A DNA stretch of 64,000 bases from contig NW_003314289.1 of assembly GCF_000143415.4 (NCBI RefSeq), positions 1,668,820 through 1,732,819 on the forward strand, in the 5' to 3' direction. Every line of letters starts with the position of its first letter. Within the stretch, counting starts at the first letter, position 1. Of the stretch, positions 1 to 10,599 are shown in pieces. A program made the translations under genes and the position numbers. Source of the DNA: Selaginella moellendorffii. Taxonomy: Eukaryota > Streptophyta > Lycopodiopsida > Selaginellales > Selaginellaceae. The notes under the pieces are model-generated. The model made no database searches and was not told the origin of the DNA. It was given only the letters and a program-made list of their open reading frames with translations.

Positions 1-3
1 TAG

Positions 4-230
4 ATGGAGTCTAAGATGGACCTGAGATGGAGTTCGAGGTCAAGACTGAAACCGAGACCGAGACCAAGACCAAAACTGAGACTGAGACCGAGTCCGAGTC
101 TGAGTCCAAGGGTGGAAGCCCAAAGCGTTCGTCTCCCAGACCCTGGGGGGTTTGGTGAGATCCAAAAGTATAGTAGGGGGAGGACTCCAGTAGAGCTAGT
201 TGGCTATAAAAGGCTAGTGTGACCAAAAAA
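4..230. repeat. Degenerate GAGACC-type hexamer array
   Basis: From about 35 to 112 the sequence is a run of imperfect hexamers of the type gagacc/gagact/gagtcc. Both strands stay open across it (an Arg-Pro run on plus, a Ser-Asp/Ser-Val run on minus). That is what a purine-biased hexamer repeat gives by chance, so I read it as a low-complexity repeat and not as a gene. Confidence 0.6.
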
Positions 231-734
231 AGGTATACTTACGTATTGGGTGATAATATAATTACAAAGTTAGAGTGAATATAGATAAACAAGTGGGGTA
301 GCTTAAAGAATTGGCTTTAACTCCCCTCAAAGATCAAATGGTTAATGCTTCCAATCTAAGTATGGGTGGCACTACCTACTTAGATACCTAATGTGGCTCA
401 TCAGAACCTCTCTTTAGCCATATGGCTAAGGCATCTAAAGGCAAAAGGTGACGAGGCTTGTGTAAAGCCATGGTTAAATATAAAAGGAAATGGCTTATGA
501 ACAAAAGTTTTTTTTTTTCAATTGGTTAAGGGTGTTAAGATACTTAGGGTTAAGTGTTTACCTCTCAAGAAGTCCAAATTTAGAAACTTACATTTACATA
601 TGTATCTTTCCACTACTTTCATAGTATTGGAGCTAATTGACTCCTTGATCTTGGCATGGTGCTTGTTGGTAGGAGGTAGAGCATAAAGTCAATGGGAGAT
701 TGAGAAATTTCAACAACTTATATTAATAATTAAG
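231..734. other. AT-rich non-coding stretch with LTR-like fragment
   Basis: No gene is seen. The segment around 465-600 resembles the segment around 39000-39160, sharing the order 'taaatataaaaggaaa', a poly-T run, 'ggttaag...tact', and 'aatttaga...cttacatt'. The second copy is followed by a tggtatca string like the primer-binding site of plant LTR retrotransposons. Both are probably pieces of one old LTR family. Confidence 0.4.
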
Positions 735-1329
735 TCACTATTGCATAATAGTTCTTTACAGGAATTTCTAACAATTGGAAAGGATACTTATGGATATTCA
801 AGTGTTTGAGGGAGTCTAGCAATTCATTATGCTTATAGCAAGATTTAAACTTTAGTAATGAACAAAAGTGTGTGCAAAGAAGGCCAAGACAAAAAACTAT
901 GTTTTAGGTAGTTTTTCATATACTTTTCTCGTCATTTCTCCATAGATTAGTTAAATATGATTTATTCTTAGATTCAAGTTTGGATGAGTTGTTGGTTATA
1001 GTTATGAGTGGAAGTGTTAAAGATAGAAATGATGAGGCATATAGTTATGTCCATGTGGCAGTAACTTTCTTTCAAAGCTTATATTTACTTTATGATGGTG
1101 TTTAATTTTTATTGGTAATGGTTTGTTTCTTTAATTAGTGTTTTTTCCTCTGCCTTACTGTTCTGCTATCATAAGCATGATTTGATGTTTTCTTATAGAC
1201 ATGAAGCATGATGTTTTTTATGCTAAGGTTAGCAAATAAATAATGGACTATAACATTCCAGGCTCCTTAGAGATCACAAGCACCAGGCCGTTTATCTTAA
1301 GTTTCTCTTTTTTGCAGGCAGAAAGTTTC

Positions 1330-1487
1330 TCCAATGTACTTGATCTTCCCTTCTTGGACGAGCTCACCCATCAATAAAGCCAATGCTTCAAAATCAAAAC
1401 ACAAAAATTTCTGCTGGTTTTGATCTTGAAACATTGGCTTTGTTGATGGGTGAGCTTGTCCAAGAAGGGAAGATCAATTACATTGGA
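1330..1487. repeat. Inverted repeat (fold-back) built from an AKR fragment, copy 1
   Basis: Arms of about 71 bp (1330-1400 and 1417-1487) are near-perfect reverse complements around a 16 bp loop (1401-1416). The right arm reads as aldo-keto reductase peptide on the plus strand (GELVQEGKINYIGLSE); the left arm is the same coding stretch inverted. A transcript would form a long hairpin. The same structure occurs at 10220-10377. Confidence 0.85.
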
Positions 1488-1631
1488 CTCTCAGAAGGGG
1501 TGTTGTTCATGGAGATGTTTCAATCAATAACATCTGTGTGTGAGACTGTGCAACAAGATCCCTACTTGAACTTTGACTTTGCAGTTGCTTGTCAAGTGAC
1601 TTGTAGTGCAATAGTTTACAATTCAATCTGA
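1383..1631 (+). pseudogene. Aldo-keto reductase fragment
   Basis: The plus-strand reading contains LMGELVQEGKINYIGLSE, which matches the conserved 'L..L..EGKI.YIGLSE' segment of plant aldo-keto reductases of the perakine reductase/auxin-induced protein type. Only this one short conserved block of a family of about 340 residues is present; the rest of the 82-codon frame is not recognisable. The N-terminal part of the frame lies in the loop and arm of the fold-back. No catalytic tetrad region is seen. This is a captured fragment and not a working enzyme. Confidence 0.6.
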
Positions 1632-1859
1632 AAGTGTTATAGTAAAACAAACTAAGCTATCTTGCAGAAGTGTCTGACTGCTTCAAAGATGTATGACCCT
1701 TTGATTTCCTGTCGAATTGAAGAAAGTTTCTATATACAAGGGAAGCATTTTAAGGATATTAAGTGTAAGTAACCAAACGGAACAACTTGAGAGATGATTC
1801 ATAAAGGTACATATATGTTGAGCAAAATAATAACAGCAAAATCACTTCAATAACTTATA

Positions 1860-2420
1860 TAACATCTCCATTCTTCGGCAAGACTACATCCTTTTCCATT
1901 GCAGCAGCTGGCTGTGAGTTTTCGTTGTCACCGGAAGTTTCAACAGGCTGGAGAGGCTTGAAATAGCGACTCCTCCAGTGCGCCGGCGTCTGGAGAACTT
2001 CTTTGCGTCTTCGTCACAAGCAGAGGCAGAGGGGTCTAGCCGGTCTTCCCCGTCCGTTACCAGCCAGATTACCTTACCTTTCTGTGAACGCTGATCAAAT
2101 GCATCCTGTGAAGTCTGTATCACTCAACACCGCCTAGAAGGTGAAGTAAAGGGCATCCCGAATCCATTCCACCATGACGATCGCATGCATGTCGAAGAAC
2201 CAGATACCAGCTGCATCGGCATTTCCTTGATATCGTCTTCCGTTTCATCTTTGTAGTTTATCATGTACAAGATATGCACTGCAAGATTTCTAAAAAGACA
2301 GCTTTTCCCTCCGCCTTTGGGTCCTGTCAGCACTTGAACAGCATGAAGTATGATGTCTCGAAACACGCTACGCTCACAATAAACAAACTCTTGCGGTCTT
2401 CGAACCACAACTCTAAAGGT
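1860..2420 (-). pseudogene. Decayed P-loop NTPase gene fragment (family seen four to five times in the window)
   Basis: Read on minus, 2408-2124 gives RPQEFVYCERSVFRDIILH followed by a Walker A-like VLTGPKGGGKSCLFRNL. The next block (2123-1884) contains KGKVIWLVTDGEDR, a candidate Walker B strand. The frames are separated by stops and shifts, so no single protein results. Related pieces lie at 10600-11110, 34290-35465 and 47950-48560. The layout recalls the P-loop NTPase modules of Crinkler/RHS-type proteins, but this assignment is only inferred from the short motifs. Confidence 0.5.
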
Positions 2421-2470
2421 GTTTTAATGATATTTGTTTCAAAATTGCATGGGCCCTCATTTGGCACAAT

Positions 2471-4024
2471 TCAGCAGACGCTGACCTGCTTGTAGTGGCT
2501 GGGTCTACCGTCTGGATATCTCATCAGTGTCATTTTGTAGCCTTCACGCTTGAGAAGCAACTGTTGACTCAACTCGAGTTGCTCACAAGCCATTTCTCCG
2601 GCATGCACACTTGAACCTCGGATGACTTTGGAGTGCAGCAGCATGAACTTGCCATCCGCCAGCTCCACCACCGCGTTGTGCCATGGCGTTGGGATGTGGA
2701 AGTTCTTCTCCTCGGAAGAACGCTGGGCTGCCAAAAGAGAGGAATGGATGATGTTGATACCATACTTGGGACCTCGATTTGGATGCGGATGGATGGAGAT
2801 GCGCAGCTGCAACGGGAAGAGCCACTCCACCATGGCCGAGTATGCGCGGTTGCGGAGGATCATGAGAAAGGCAACCTGGCTGCACAGCTTCTTCTTGGCC
2901 GACTTTGACGGGAGATTCTTGCAACTCTTGTGTTCGTACAAGTCCTCGAGCATGAACCTGGAGAAGCCACGATAAAGATTGCGTGTCTCGGGGTCATCCT
3001 TGATCTCCTTGGTGACAGTTGACTCGTCACAGCCAAACAAGCACATGAGAGCTCGCCTGGCATTCTCTGCATTGGTGGTGAGCTCGGTAGCAACAGGATG
3101 CTCCACGGTGGTGTTGGATATGAGCTTCGCAATGCTGTTCTCGCTGTGGTTGTCCAGCAGAAACTCATCCAGGCGAAAGAAATTGACCAAGCCCGGATAC
3201 AAGTTGTGTGCCATCTCCCAAAACATCTCGCCATAAGAATCCACAGCAGCGTCGTCCGAGCCGACGAGATCGGAGAAGACATGGCCATCCGAGACGACGT
3301 TGTAGTGCACGCCCGGAGCATACACGGCCTTGATGAGATCCGCAACAACTTTCATGGAATGGATGGCCAGCTCCTCGGCCTTGTCGGGGAACTTTCCCAG
3401 AGTCTTGTCGGGATTACACGACTTGACTGGAAATGCCGGCAAGATGAACTCGAGTGGGATATTTCTTGCGACGTGGTACCTCACCTTGTCCGCAAACCTC
3501 TGCTTGCCCCCACTTGTGAACCACTGGTCGTGCTTTGGAAAGTGGATGTAATTCCTCTCGATGATGTCCACAATTTGGGAGGTGATATCGTCCACCTCTT
3601 GAGGTGTGTGCGAGCTGAAGGACTCCAGGAGGCAATCTCTGGTCATGACGCTATTGTCCAGCAGCAGAGAGGCCAGGTAGCTCATCTCGCTCTCCACTGT
3701 GCTCGCGGGATCCTGCATGAAGGCAACGCCCTCGAATCCGTTGCCAATATATCTCTCGTAGACAGTGGCTGTCCACTCCTGATCATTTGCTGCTCCAAGC
3801 ATGGAAATCGTGTATCTGTTGATCTCTGGAGCAATAGACCGTGTGGCTTGCTTGGCCGCCTCTAAATCTTCTGCTGTGCTCGCAACCATGGAGGAAAACA
3901 TGAAGTCACTACTCTGAGCGGTAGAAACTGGGACATATCTTGACGCAGACTGTGAGACGAATGCAACCTCGCCATTCTCCCTGTGAATATACAAGAATGC
4001 AATCTTGTCCTTGGGATAAGCCAT
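2471..4024 (-). CDS. DIT1/PvcA (isocyanide synthase) family protein, paralog 1
   Basis: This is a single open frame of 517 codons without introns. Residues about 150-460 carry the hallmarks of the pyoverdine/dityrosine biosynthesis family (PF05141): LPAFPVKSCNPDK (195-207), APGVHYNVVSDGHVFSDLVG (236-255), RGFSRFMLEDL (352-362), RNRAYSAMVEWLFP (391-404), SIHPHPNRGPKYG (410-422) and IPTPWHNAVVE (444-454). Bacterial members (PvcA, IsnA) turn an amino acid and a C1 donor into an isonitrile; yeast Dit1 makes N-formyl-tyrosine for spore-wall dityrosine. Length (517) is close to fungal Dit1 and longer than bacterial PvcA. No signal peptide or membrane segment is seen, so it is probably cytosolic. 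The start at 4024 follows a TATA box near 4104 and is the only Met before conserved sequence. The N-terminus (residues 30-115) diverges from the other two copies. The in vivo substrate is unknown. Confidence 0.88.
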   Translation of the reverse strand: MAYPKDKIAFLYIHRENGEVAFVSQSASRYVPVSTAQSSDFMFSSMVASTAEDLEAAKQATRSIAPEINRYTISMLGAANDQEWTATVYERYIGNGFEGVAFMQDPASTVESEMSYLASLLLDNSVMTRDCLLESFSSHTPQEVDDITSQIVDIIERNYIHFPKHDQWFTSGGKQRFADKVRYHVARNIPLEFILPAFPVKSCNPDKTLGKFPDKAEELAIHSMKVVADLIKAVYAPGVHYNVVSDGHVFSDLVGSDDAAVDSYGEMFWEMAHNLYPGLVNFFRLDEFLLDNHSENSIAKLISNTTVEHPVATELTTNAENARRALMCLFGCDESTVTKEIKDDPETRNLYRGFSRFMLEDLYEHKSCKNLPSKSAKKKLCSQVAFLMILRNRAYSAMVEWLFPLQLRISIHPHPNRGPKYGINIIHSSLLAAQRSSEEKNFHIPTPWHNAVVELADGKFMLLHSKVIRGSSVHAGEMACEQLELSQQLLLKREGYKMTLMRYPDGRPSHYKQVSVC

Positions 4025-4099
4025 GACTCTGAGTTCGTCACTGAGAATTCAGGTCGAGCTAAATCGTCAAGTGCCAGTGGTGTGGATCTTAGGAGCCCG

Positions 4100-4145
4100 A
4101 GTCTTTTATACGGGAAAACCAAAGGTTCGTCTATCTTTGACTGAC
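4100..4145 (-). promoter_or_regulatory. Core promoter of DIT1/PvcA paralog 1
   Basis: On minus, a TATAAAA box (complement of 4104-4110) lies about 80 bp before the start codon. The motif GTCAAAGAT (complement of 4133-4141) is just upstream. The same motif is found 11 and 6 bp upstream of the TATA boxes of paralogs 2 and 3. The GTCAA core is a reverse W-box (TTGAC), so WRKY control is possible. Confidence 0.5.
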
Positions 4146-5030
4146 GTGATATTTGAAAACGTCTTGTCGAGGGAAGATTCCCTGTACTGTAAAGTCAAAG
4201 TCGGCTCCTTCAATGCATGTTTTGTGATAAGCACACTGGATCTTGCGTATAGAGAATTGCAAAATGAATGTTCTTCGAAGCCAAGATTATTCTTCAAGCT
4301 AGAACTAGGTCTCTAGCAAGCGATCACAGTAAAAGCATTACCGTTTTGCTTGTATCATTTTTTGGGAATCATCCTCTTTCGCTATAAGCACGTGTAAAAT
4401 AGTTTATGCTTGCCTTAAAAGACCATTAGAATCATGCAAAGTTTTGCAAACACATGGATCCAACGTGCTTATCGCAAAACCATTTGTTTCGAATAAGCAA
4501 CAGGGATGTCCTGCGTGGGCCATCCCAATGCAATGGATAATTCAACGTTCATTCAGCCGAGTAAGTTGACCGTGACCCAGAACAATGGAAAGTTTTGTGT
4601 GCTTCAGACTCAAACTTGGTCTCAACCAAATGAGTAAAAGTTGTCAAACGTTAGCATTGACTTCCTAGTGTCCAAAAAGATTTTATTCTTCTACCATTCG
4701 TACCGTATTTTCCTTAGTGTAGGCCCAAGTAGATTCGATATCTCATCCGTAAGCTGTAGGATGTCTTAAGCCCTCTTGCTTTGCTAATAAATAAACAACT
4801 GGGCAACAACACTGTACATTTTGAAACTCTTAGATCTGTCCCCGGTTGGATTTTTCCAATACCAAAAAAAATCCTAGCATGTAAAAAAATTAAAATACAA
4901 TAGTAAAATATAATATATCTTCCACTTGTTATCACATTGCCCTAGGGTTTTCTAGTGTTTCTTGGAAAATACAGAGCGAAGGAAGCTTCCACGCAGAGGT
5001 ACGTGACTTTGTCCATTGGACACGTTTTTC
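4146..5030. other. Intergenic region between divergent DIT1/PvcA paralogs 1 and 2
   Basis: About 900 bp without a credible gene. It separates two divergently transcribed paralogs and so carries both promoters. The right end (about 4950-5070) shares blocks such as gtgactttgtc and cttgtcaaag with the region upstream of paralog 3, so this promoter sequence was duplicated with the gene. Confidence 0.6.
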
Positions 5031-5040
5031 AATTGAAACG

Positions 5041-5075
5041 CTTGTCAAAGATGGTCGACCCGTCTATATAGCTCA
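5041..5075 (+). promoter_or_regulatory. Core promoter of DIT1/PvcA paralog 2
   Basis: GTCAAAGAT at 5044-5052 is followed by a CTATATAG TATA box at 5064-5071, about 145 bp before the start codon at 5217. Order and spacing match paralog 3, where the same motif and TATA box precede the start on the other strand. Confidence 0.55.
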
Positions 5076-5216
5076 GCTCTAGGCATCAACAAATCAACGA
5101 CTACCAGCTCAGTCAACAGCAGCAAGACTGTAACGTTTCTGCTTGCGATCTCATCTCTAAAGTTTCTTGCCAGAGCTCTGTATTCTCTAATTTACAAGCC
5201 TCCACTCCTGATTTCC

Positions 5217-6767
5217 ATGGCTTTTCCAAAGGACAAGATTGCGTTCTTGTATATCCACAAGGAGAATGGCGAGGTGGCATTCATTTCACAGTCTGCCAGG
5301 AGATATGTCCCCCAAGTTGCCACTCAGAAGAGCAGTAGTGACGAATTCATGTTTTCTTCCATGGTTGCGAGTACAGCAGAAGATCTAGAGGCAGTCAAGC
5401 AAGCCACACGCTCCATTGCTCCAGAGATCAATAGATACACCATTTCCATGCTTGGAGCTGATTCATGCTCTTCGTGGGAAGCCACCGTCTACGAGAGATA
5501 CATTGGGAATGGATTCGAGGGCGTGGTTTTCATCCAGGAGGAGGATAGCGAGAACATGAAGTATCTGGCCTCTCTGCTGCTGGACAACAGCGTCATGACC
5601 AGAGATTGCCTTCTGGAGCCCTTCAGCTCGCACACACCTCAAGAGGTGGACGACATCACCTCGCAAGTTGTGGACATCATTGAGAAGAATTACATCCACT
5701 TCCCAAAGCACGACCAGTGGTTCACCAGCGGGGGCAAGCAGAGGTTCGCAGACAGGGTGAGGTACCACGTCGCAAGAAATATCCCACTCGAGTTCATCTT
5801 GCCGGCATTTCCAGTCAAGTCGTGCAATCCCGACAAGACTCTGGGAAAGAGCCCTGACAAGGCCGAGGAGCTTGCCATTCATTCCATGAAGATTGTGGCT
5901 GATCTCATCAAAGCTGTGTACGCTCCAGGGGTGCACTACAACGTTGTTTCGGATGGCCATGTCTTCTCCGATCTCGTCGGCTCGGATGATGCTGCTGTGG
6001 ATTCTTATGGCGAGATGTTTTGGGAGATGGCACACAACTTGTATCCGGGCTTGGTCAATTTCTTTCGCCTGGATGAGTTTCTGCTGGACAACCACAGTGA
6101 GGACAGCATCGCGAAGCTTATTTCTAACACCGATGTGGACCACCCCGTTGCGACCGAGCTCACCACACATGCAGAGAATGCCAGGCGAGCTCTCATGTGC
6201 TTGTTTGGCTGTGACGAGTCAACAGTCACCAAGGAGATCAAGGAGGACCCGGAGACACGCAATCTTTATCGTGGCTTCTCCAGGTTCATGCTCGAGGACT
6301 TGTACGAACACAAAAGCTGCAAGAATCTCCCGTCAAAGTCGGCAAAGAAAAAGTTGTGCAGCCAAGTTGCCTTTCTCATGATCCTCCGCAACCGCGCATA
6401 CTCGGCCATGGTGGAGTGGCTCTTCCCGTTGCAGCTCCGCATCTCTATCCACCCGCATCCAAATCGAGGTCCAAAATATGGCATCAACATCATCCACTCC
6501 TCTCTTGTGGCAGCCCAGCGTTCTTCCGAGGAGAAGAACTTCCACATCCCAACACCATGGCACAATACGGTGGTGGAGCTGGCGGATGGCAAGTTCATGC
6601 TGCTGCACTCCAAAGTCATCCGAGGTTCGAGTATGCATACCGGAGAAATGGCCTGTGAGCAACTCGAGTTGAGTCAACAATTGCTTCTCAACCGTGAAGG
6701 CTACAGAATGACACTGATGAGATATCCAGACGGCAGACCCAGCCACTACAGGCAAGTCAGTGTCTAG
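5217..6767 (+). CDS. DIT1/PvcA (isocyanide synthase) family protein, paralog 2
   Basis: A 516-codon intronless frame, uninterrupted and collinear with paralogs 1 and 3. All family blocks are kept: LPAFPVKSCNPDK, NVVSDGHVFSDLVG, GFSRFMLEDLYEH, SIHPHPNRGPKYG and IPTPWHNTVVE. The start lies in a good context (ccATGGct). It is the only copy on the plus strand and is flanked by the two minus copies. Its C-terminus differs from copies 1 and 3 (HTGEMAC, LNREGYRM, ending QVSV), while its N-terminal half is nearly the same as that of copy 3. Family knowledge suggests isonitrile or N-formyl amino acid formation; the real product cannot be told from sequence. Confidence 0.88.
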   Translation: MAFPKDKIAFLYIHKENGEVAFISQSARRYVPQVATQKSSSDEFMFSSMVASTAEDLEAVKQATRSIAPEINRYTISMLGADSCSSWEATVYERYIGNGFEGVVFIQEEDSENMKYLASLLLDNSVMTRDCLLEPFSSHTPQEVDDITSQVVDIIEKNYIHFPKHDQWFTSGGKQRFADRVRYHVARNIPLEFILPAFPVKSCNPDKTLGKSPDKAEELAIHSMKIVADLIKAVYAPGVHYNVVSDGHVFSDLVGSDDAAVDSYGEMFWEMAHNLYPGLVNFFRLDEFLLDNHSEDSIAKLISNTDVDHPVATELTTHAENARRALMCLFGCDESTVTKEIKEDPETRNLYRGFSRFMLEDLYEHKSCKNLPSKSAKKKLCSQVAFLMILRNRAYSAMVEWLFPLQLRISIHPHPNRGPKYGINIIHSSLVAAQRSSEEKNFHIPTPWHNTVVELADGKFMLLHSKVIRGSSMHTGEMACEQLELSQQLLLNREGYRMTLMRYPDGRPSHYRQVSV

Positions 6768-6772
6768 AATTG

Positions 6773-8700
6773 CTCGGATTATATTCGTTTTAGGTCAAAA
6801 ATCAAATTTGAAATAAGTGAATACCATATTTTATTTTTCCATGTCTTGAATTAGAGTTCTAGATGGTTTTTCCAATGGGAAATGGTGCTGTGAGCGACGA
6901 CACCGCGGCTAAGGTCACAAGACAGGTGGATTGGGGCGAAGCTCTTCGACTGCCAGAAGAAGTGCAGGGCTTTCTACTTGGAAGGTCAAGTTTCACTTCC
7001 TGTAGCTGGCGACTGTCTATCTCAAGATGCCCATTATGCTACTCTTCCAGATTGGTCAGTCGGATTATTCCCACCGTGCTCAACTTAAAGAGCAGCTCGA
7101 GAAGGCTGAAAGTATAGGCCGCCATTGCGTTATCGTCTCCGGTGCCTATGGATGCGGGTTTTCTGTGTAAGTAGCTGCAAATACTTCATAATGACTTGCA
7201 TGAGATAGATTTTATTTCGTTGTCGCTGGTAACGGTGGGTCTTGAGATCTCGAACACTTACTCACCTTGGTGAAGACCGAAAGCTTTTTGTTTTGTGCTC
7301 CATACCTGGAGCTGTCAAGGCACCGAAGGAAAGCCTTGAAGAGTTCGCCTTACCATCGTCCGGGTGCTTATGACGTTGCTACTGGCCTGCAGAATGAAGA
7401 ATTACCTCTACTGCAAGAGCAAGGGGACTATGTCGCGGCAGTGGCTGCCATGCAAAGGTCTAGTACAGGGAGAGGACGTTCCTCTACTGCCTTTTACGAG
7501 GTTTTCAGGAGCGTGGTGATGAAGTTCTGATGTGGGCTCTCAGTTGGAGCCTGTCCTACGCTAACTCGCCTTGGTACCAATACCAACTATTGCTCTTGAA
7601 GGCGATGCTCAACGAGGGCTACAAGTATTGGTCGACGTCAAGGGGTGGCTACGTGCTTCTTGCACACTGCCTGGAAGATCCCTGCAGAGTGGATGCAAGT
7701 CGAAAGCATGTAGTCCTACTCTCAGGCACAGGGTACGTATTGGACTTCGAGCTTATGGCAGATACCGACTTTATGAACTTTGGCATCTGGAAGAGCGCCT
7801 CAGACATGGTAAGCTATGCTGGACAGGCTATAGAACTAACAGAAGACGAGGAAGCGGACTTGTGGAGCATGGATAAAGTCTTTTGAGGAAAGTTTCAGCC
7901 ACCGGCATCTGTTTTGGAAATCATGATCTTTAAGGACGTGAGCCTGCGCTTATGTCGCTGTGGGGAGTTAAGTCAGCCAATGAAGATATTCACGTTCTAT
8001 GATGGGGTTTCCATGTTGGGGGAGACGGAAGGCATTGCCGATGGAGGAAATCTCATTGAGGAACTCAAGACGGTTGTAGCGCAATACTTCTGTGCTGGAG
8101 AGGGCTGCGTTTTCAGGGGCAACAAGGCTGCATTGTCTGAGGCTGGCCTGGGATGGACAGCTGCGTGGTTTAGTGTTCACCTGTGTAAGTACCTGACTCT
8201 TGCTGCACCCAGGAGCTACTTTCAATATCAATACCAGGCAAAGGGATTTTTGCGGAGTTCCTACCTGCAATCAAAGTGGTTGCGGTTGTCAACTGTTGTG
8301 CCTTTCCCGTCTGGCCCGGGTTTGTGCCTGAAGAACTTGGTAGCTCTATCACTCGAGAACATGTGGGTTAAATACGGGGGAAAGATGGAGACATGCCACT
8401 TATCAGACCGCTGCTGAAGGCTAACGGCTGCCCTCAAGCGTTTGAAGAGGAAGGGTCGAGTCATGAAAGGCTGGATGGATGCATTCGTTTGTTTTAATGT
8501 CGACGACTTAGAAGTCTTTCTTGCGGATGAAGCAATCTGCACAACATGGATCTCAGGAGAAAACACTACAGTGCAAGGCATCCGATCTGAAAGGATGTGA
8601 GGCATATTTTGGAGCAGTATGAGTTTGTTACAAAGCCACTGGCTCGACTGAGCTTGTGAAGACCGGTTCTGACGTAAGATTTCTACTTAAGGGATTTTAA
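6773..8700 (+). pseudogene. Decayed gene(s): NTPase-like and kinase-like fragments
   Basis: Several plus-strand frames carry protein-like sequence broken by stops and shifts. Around 7040-7160 one frame reads SIGRHCVIVSGAYGCGFS, which looks like a damaged Walker A loop. The 118-codon frame 7530-7886 contains KHVVLLSGTGYVLDFELMAD, reminiscent of the Asp-Phe-Glu segment of atypical protein kinases. The frame 7914-8170 (MKIFTFYDGVSMLGETEG) is not recognised. A former NTPase-plus-kinase gene is one reading; two unrelated relics are another. No intact product is expected. Confidence 0.35.
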
Positions 8701-9619
8701 CTTAAACCTATCATACATAAGCACTGATTTTGCTCGTTGCCGATGCTCATGGAAGATTAACTGGGTCATTTTTTGATTAGCTTGAAAATTAATTCTAGAG
8801 ACCCTATAAAAGCAAAGTGTTCAAACTATCAAAAGCTTGCCACCAAAAAAAAGAATAGATGGCAAGAAAGACCAAAGAAAAACAGATTTGTATAAATTGA
8901 ATTTTGTAAATGCTAGAGTGTATTTCTGCCACCATTATCCATAATGAGATTTGAATCTTAAGCCTAAACTCAAGACTTATTATACAAAAGATGGACCCAT
9001 ATTATGATTAAATTTCTAAATTAGTTTAAGCTTGGACTAAATTAATTTCTAAAAACACTATAAAAATAGAGTTTCTAGGAAACACATTCTTCTTTTCCTT
9101 TGTCCATTTTCAATACTTTTTATCATGTGTTCTTCTTTTTACAACGATGATAGTTTCAACACTCTCTGATTGATGGCTTTTCCTATCAAGCATTGGAGTA
9201 ATCAAACACAGCTATTTACTTATAATTTTAATTGTCGGTAAAAGTGGATTCTACAAAAATATTAATCAAATATCAAAATAATGAAGAAAAAATGAGTTTG
9301 TATTAAATAGTCTAAGTACAAAATTATCAAAAACTTAATTTTATAGCTCTAAAAGTAATATAATCCAACCCTCAAAAACTTAGGTTAATAGTAATCTTAA
9401 ATGCCCATCATAAATCTTGAGCCCATTACCAAAGGGCTAGGGTTACTTGGTCATATAATCTTGAATAAATATAAAGAAATGGCAAATATATAACATTAGC
9501 AATTGATATGCCAATAAAGTTTTATGGTATATAGTATGAGTTCTATTGCTTCCTCAATTAATTAAAATTTTAGATTGCTATACAACTTAGTCAATATTCC
9601 ACTTCCAACAAGATTGAGA
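8701..9619. other. AT-rich non-coding stretch
   Basis: No gene is seen. The base composition and the lack of open frames fit old retrotransposon remains, but I could not assign a family. Confidence 0.5.
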
Positions 9620-10219
9620 AATTTCAACAACCCACATAGGATTACATGCAGGAAATTTAGCAATTGGAAAGGATGCTTATAGATATTGAAGTGTCTAAGG
9701 GAGTCTAGCAATTCATTATGCTTGTGGCAAGATTTAAACTATAGTAATGAACAAAAGTGTGTGCAAGGAAGGCTAAGACAAAAAACTAAGTTTTGGGTAG
9801 TTTTTCATATGCTTTTCTCATTTTCTCAACTCATAATCTTAGATTAGTTAAACATGATTTAGGCTTAGATTCAAGATGAGCTGCTGGTTATGGTTATGAG
9901 TGGAAGTGTTAAAGGTAGAAATGTGGTAGTAACTTTCTTTCAAAGCTTATATCTTCTTATGATGGTGTTTATTTTTCTTGCTAATGGTTTGTTTCTTTAA
10001 TTATCTGCCTTACTGTTCTGCTGTCTCTACAAGGATGTGCATGATTTGATGTTTTCACTCATTTCTGTCTTTCTTATAGACATGAAGCACGATGTTTTTT
10101 ATGCTAAGGTTAGCAAACAAATAATGGACAGCAATGACTACAACATTCCAAGCTCCTTAGAGATCACAAGCACTAGGCCGTTTATCTTAAGTTTCTCTTT
10201 TTTGCAGGCAGAAAGTTTC

Positions 10220-10377
10220 TCCAATGTACTTGATCTTCCCTTCTTGGGCGAGCTCACCTATCAATAAAGCCAATGCTTCAAGATCAAAACACGAAAATTT
10301 CTGCCGGTTTTGATCTTGAACCATTGGCTTTGTTGATGGGTGAGCCCGTCCAAGAAGGGGAGATCAATTACATTGGA
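10220..10377. repeat. Inverted repeat (fold-back) built from an AKR fragment, copy 2
   Basis: Arms 10220-10290 and 10307-10377 surround a 16 bp loop (10291-10306). It is homologous to 1330-1487 with a handful of substitutions in each arm. Some of these change a G:U pair to G:C or the reverse, others create mismatches, so selection on the hairpin is not shown. Confidence 0.85.
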
Positions 10378-10500
10378 CTCTCAGAAGGGGTGTTGTTCCG
10401 TGTGTGAGACTGTGCAACAAGATCCCTACTTGAACTTTGACTTTGCAGTTGCTTGTCAAGTGACTTGGAGTGCAATAGTTTACGATTCAATTTGAAAGTG
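10307..10500 (+). pseudogene. Aldo-keto reductase fragment, second copy
   Basis: Counterpart of 1383-1631. It keeps the plus-strand peptide block GEINYIGLSE but has lost about 30 bp near 10398, which breaks the frame present in the left copy. It is part of the duplicated segment. Confidence 0.5.
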
Positions 10501-10599
10501 CTATAGTAAAACAAACTAAGCTATCTTGCAGAAGTGTCTGACTGTTTCAAAGATGTACGACCCTTTGATTTCCCTGTAACCGTCGGATTGAAGAAAGTT

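Larger units (their letters stand above)
735..4024. repeat. Segmental duplication, left copy (direct repeat of 9620-12714)
   Basis: The stretch from about 735 to 4024 aligns collinearly with about 9620 to 12714. It holds, in order, an AT-rich leader, an AKR fold-back, a decayed P-loop NTPase gene and a complete DIT1/PvcA gene on the minus strand. The 3' end of the DIT1 gene and its flank are almost identical (for example 2471-2640 against 11161-11330). The left copy carries about 190 bp around 1730-1945 that the right copy lacks. Confidence 0.85.

Noticed and set aside
4-222. Overlapping frames on both strands (72 codons plus, 71 codons minus) with Arg-Pro and Ser-Val runs
   Set aside because: Both are by-products of a hexamer repeat; no start context or conserved sequence.
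3098-3865. 255-codon plus-strand frame opposite DIT1/PvcA paralog 1 (and similar frames opposite paralogs 2 and 3)
   Set aside because: Antisense shadow of a codon-biased gene; its length differs between copies and its sequence has no family features.
10037-10267. 76-codon plus frame just before the second AKR fold-back
   Set aside because: The homologous stretch near 1201 in the left copy has an early stop, so coding is not conserved.
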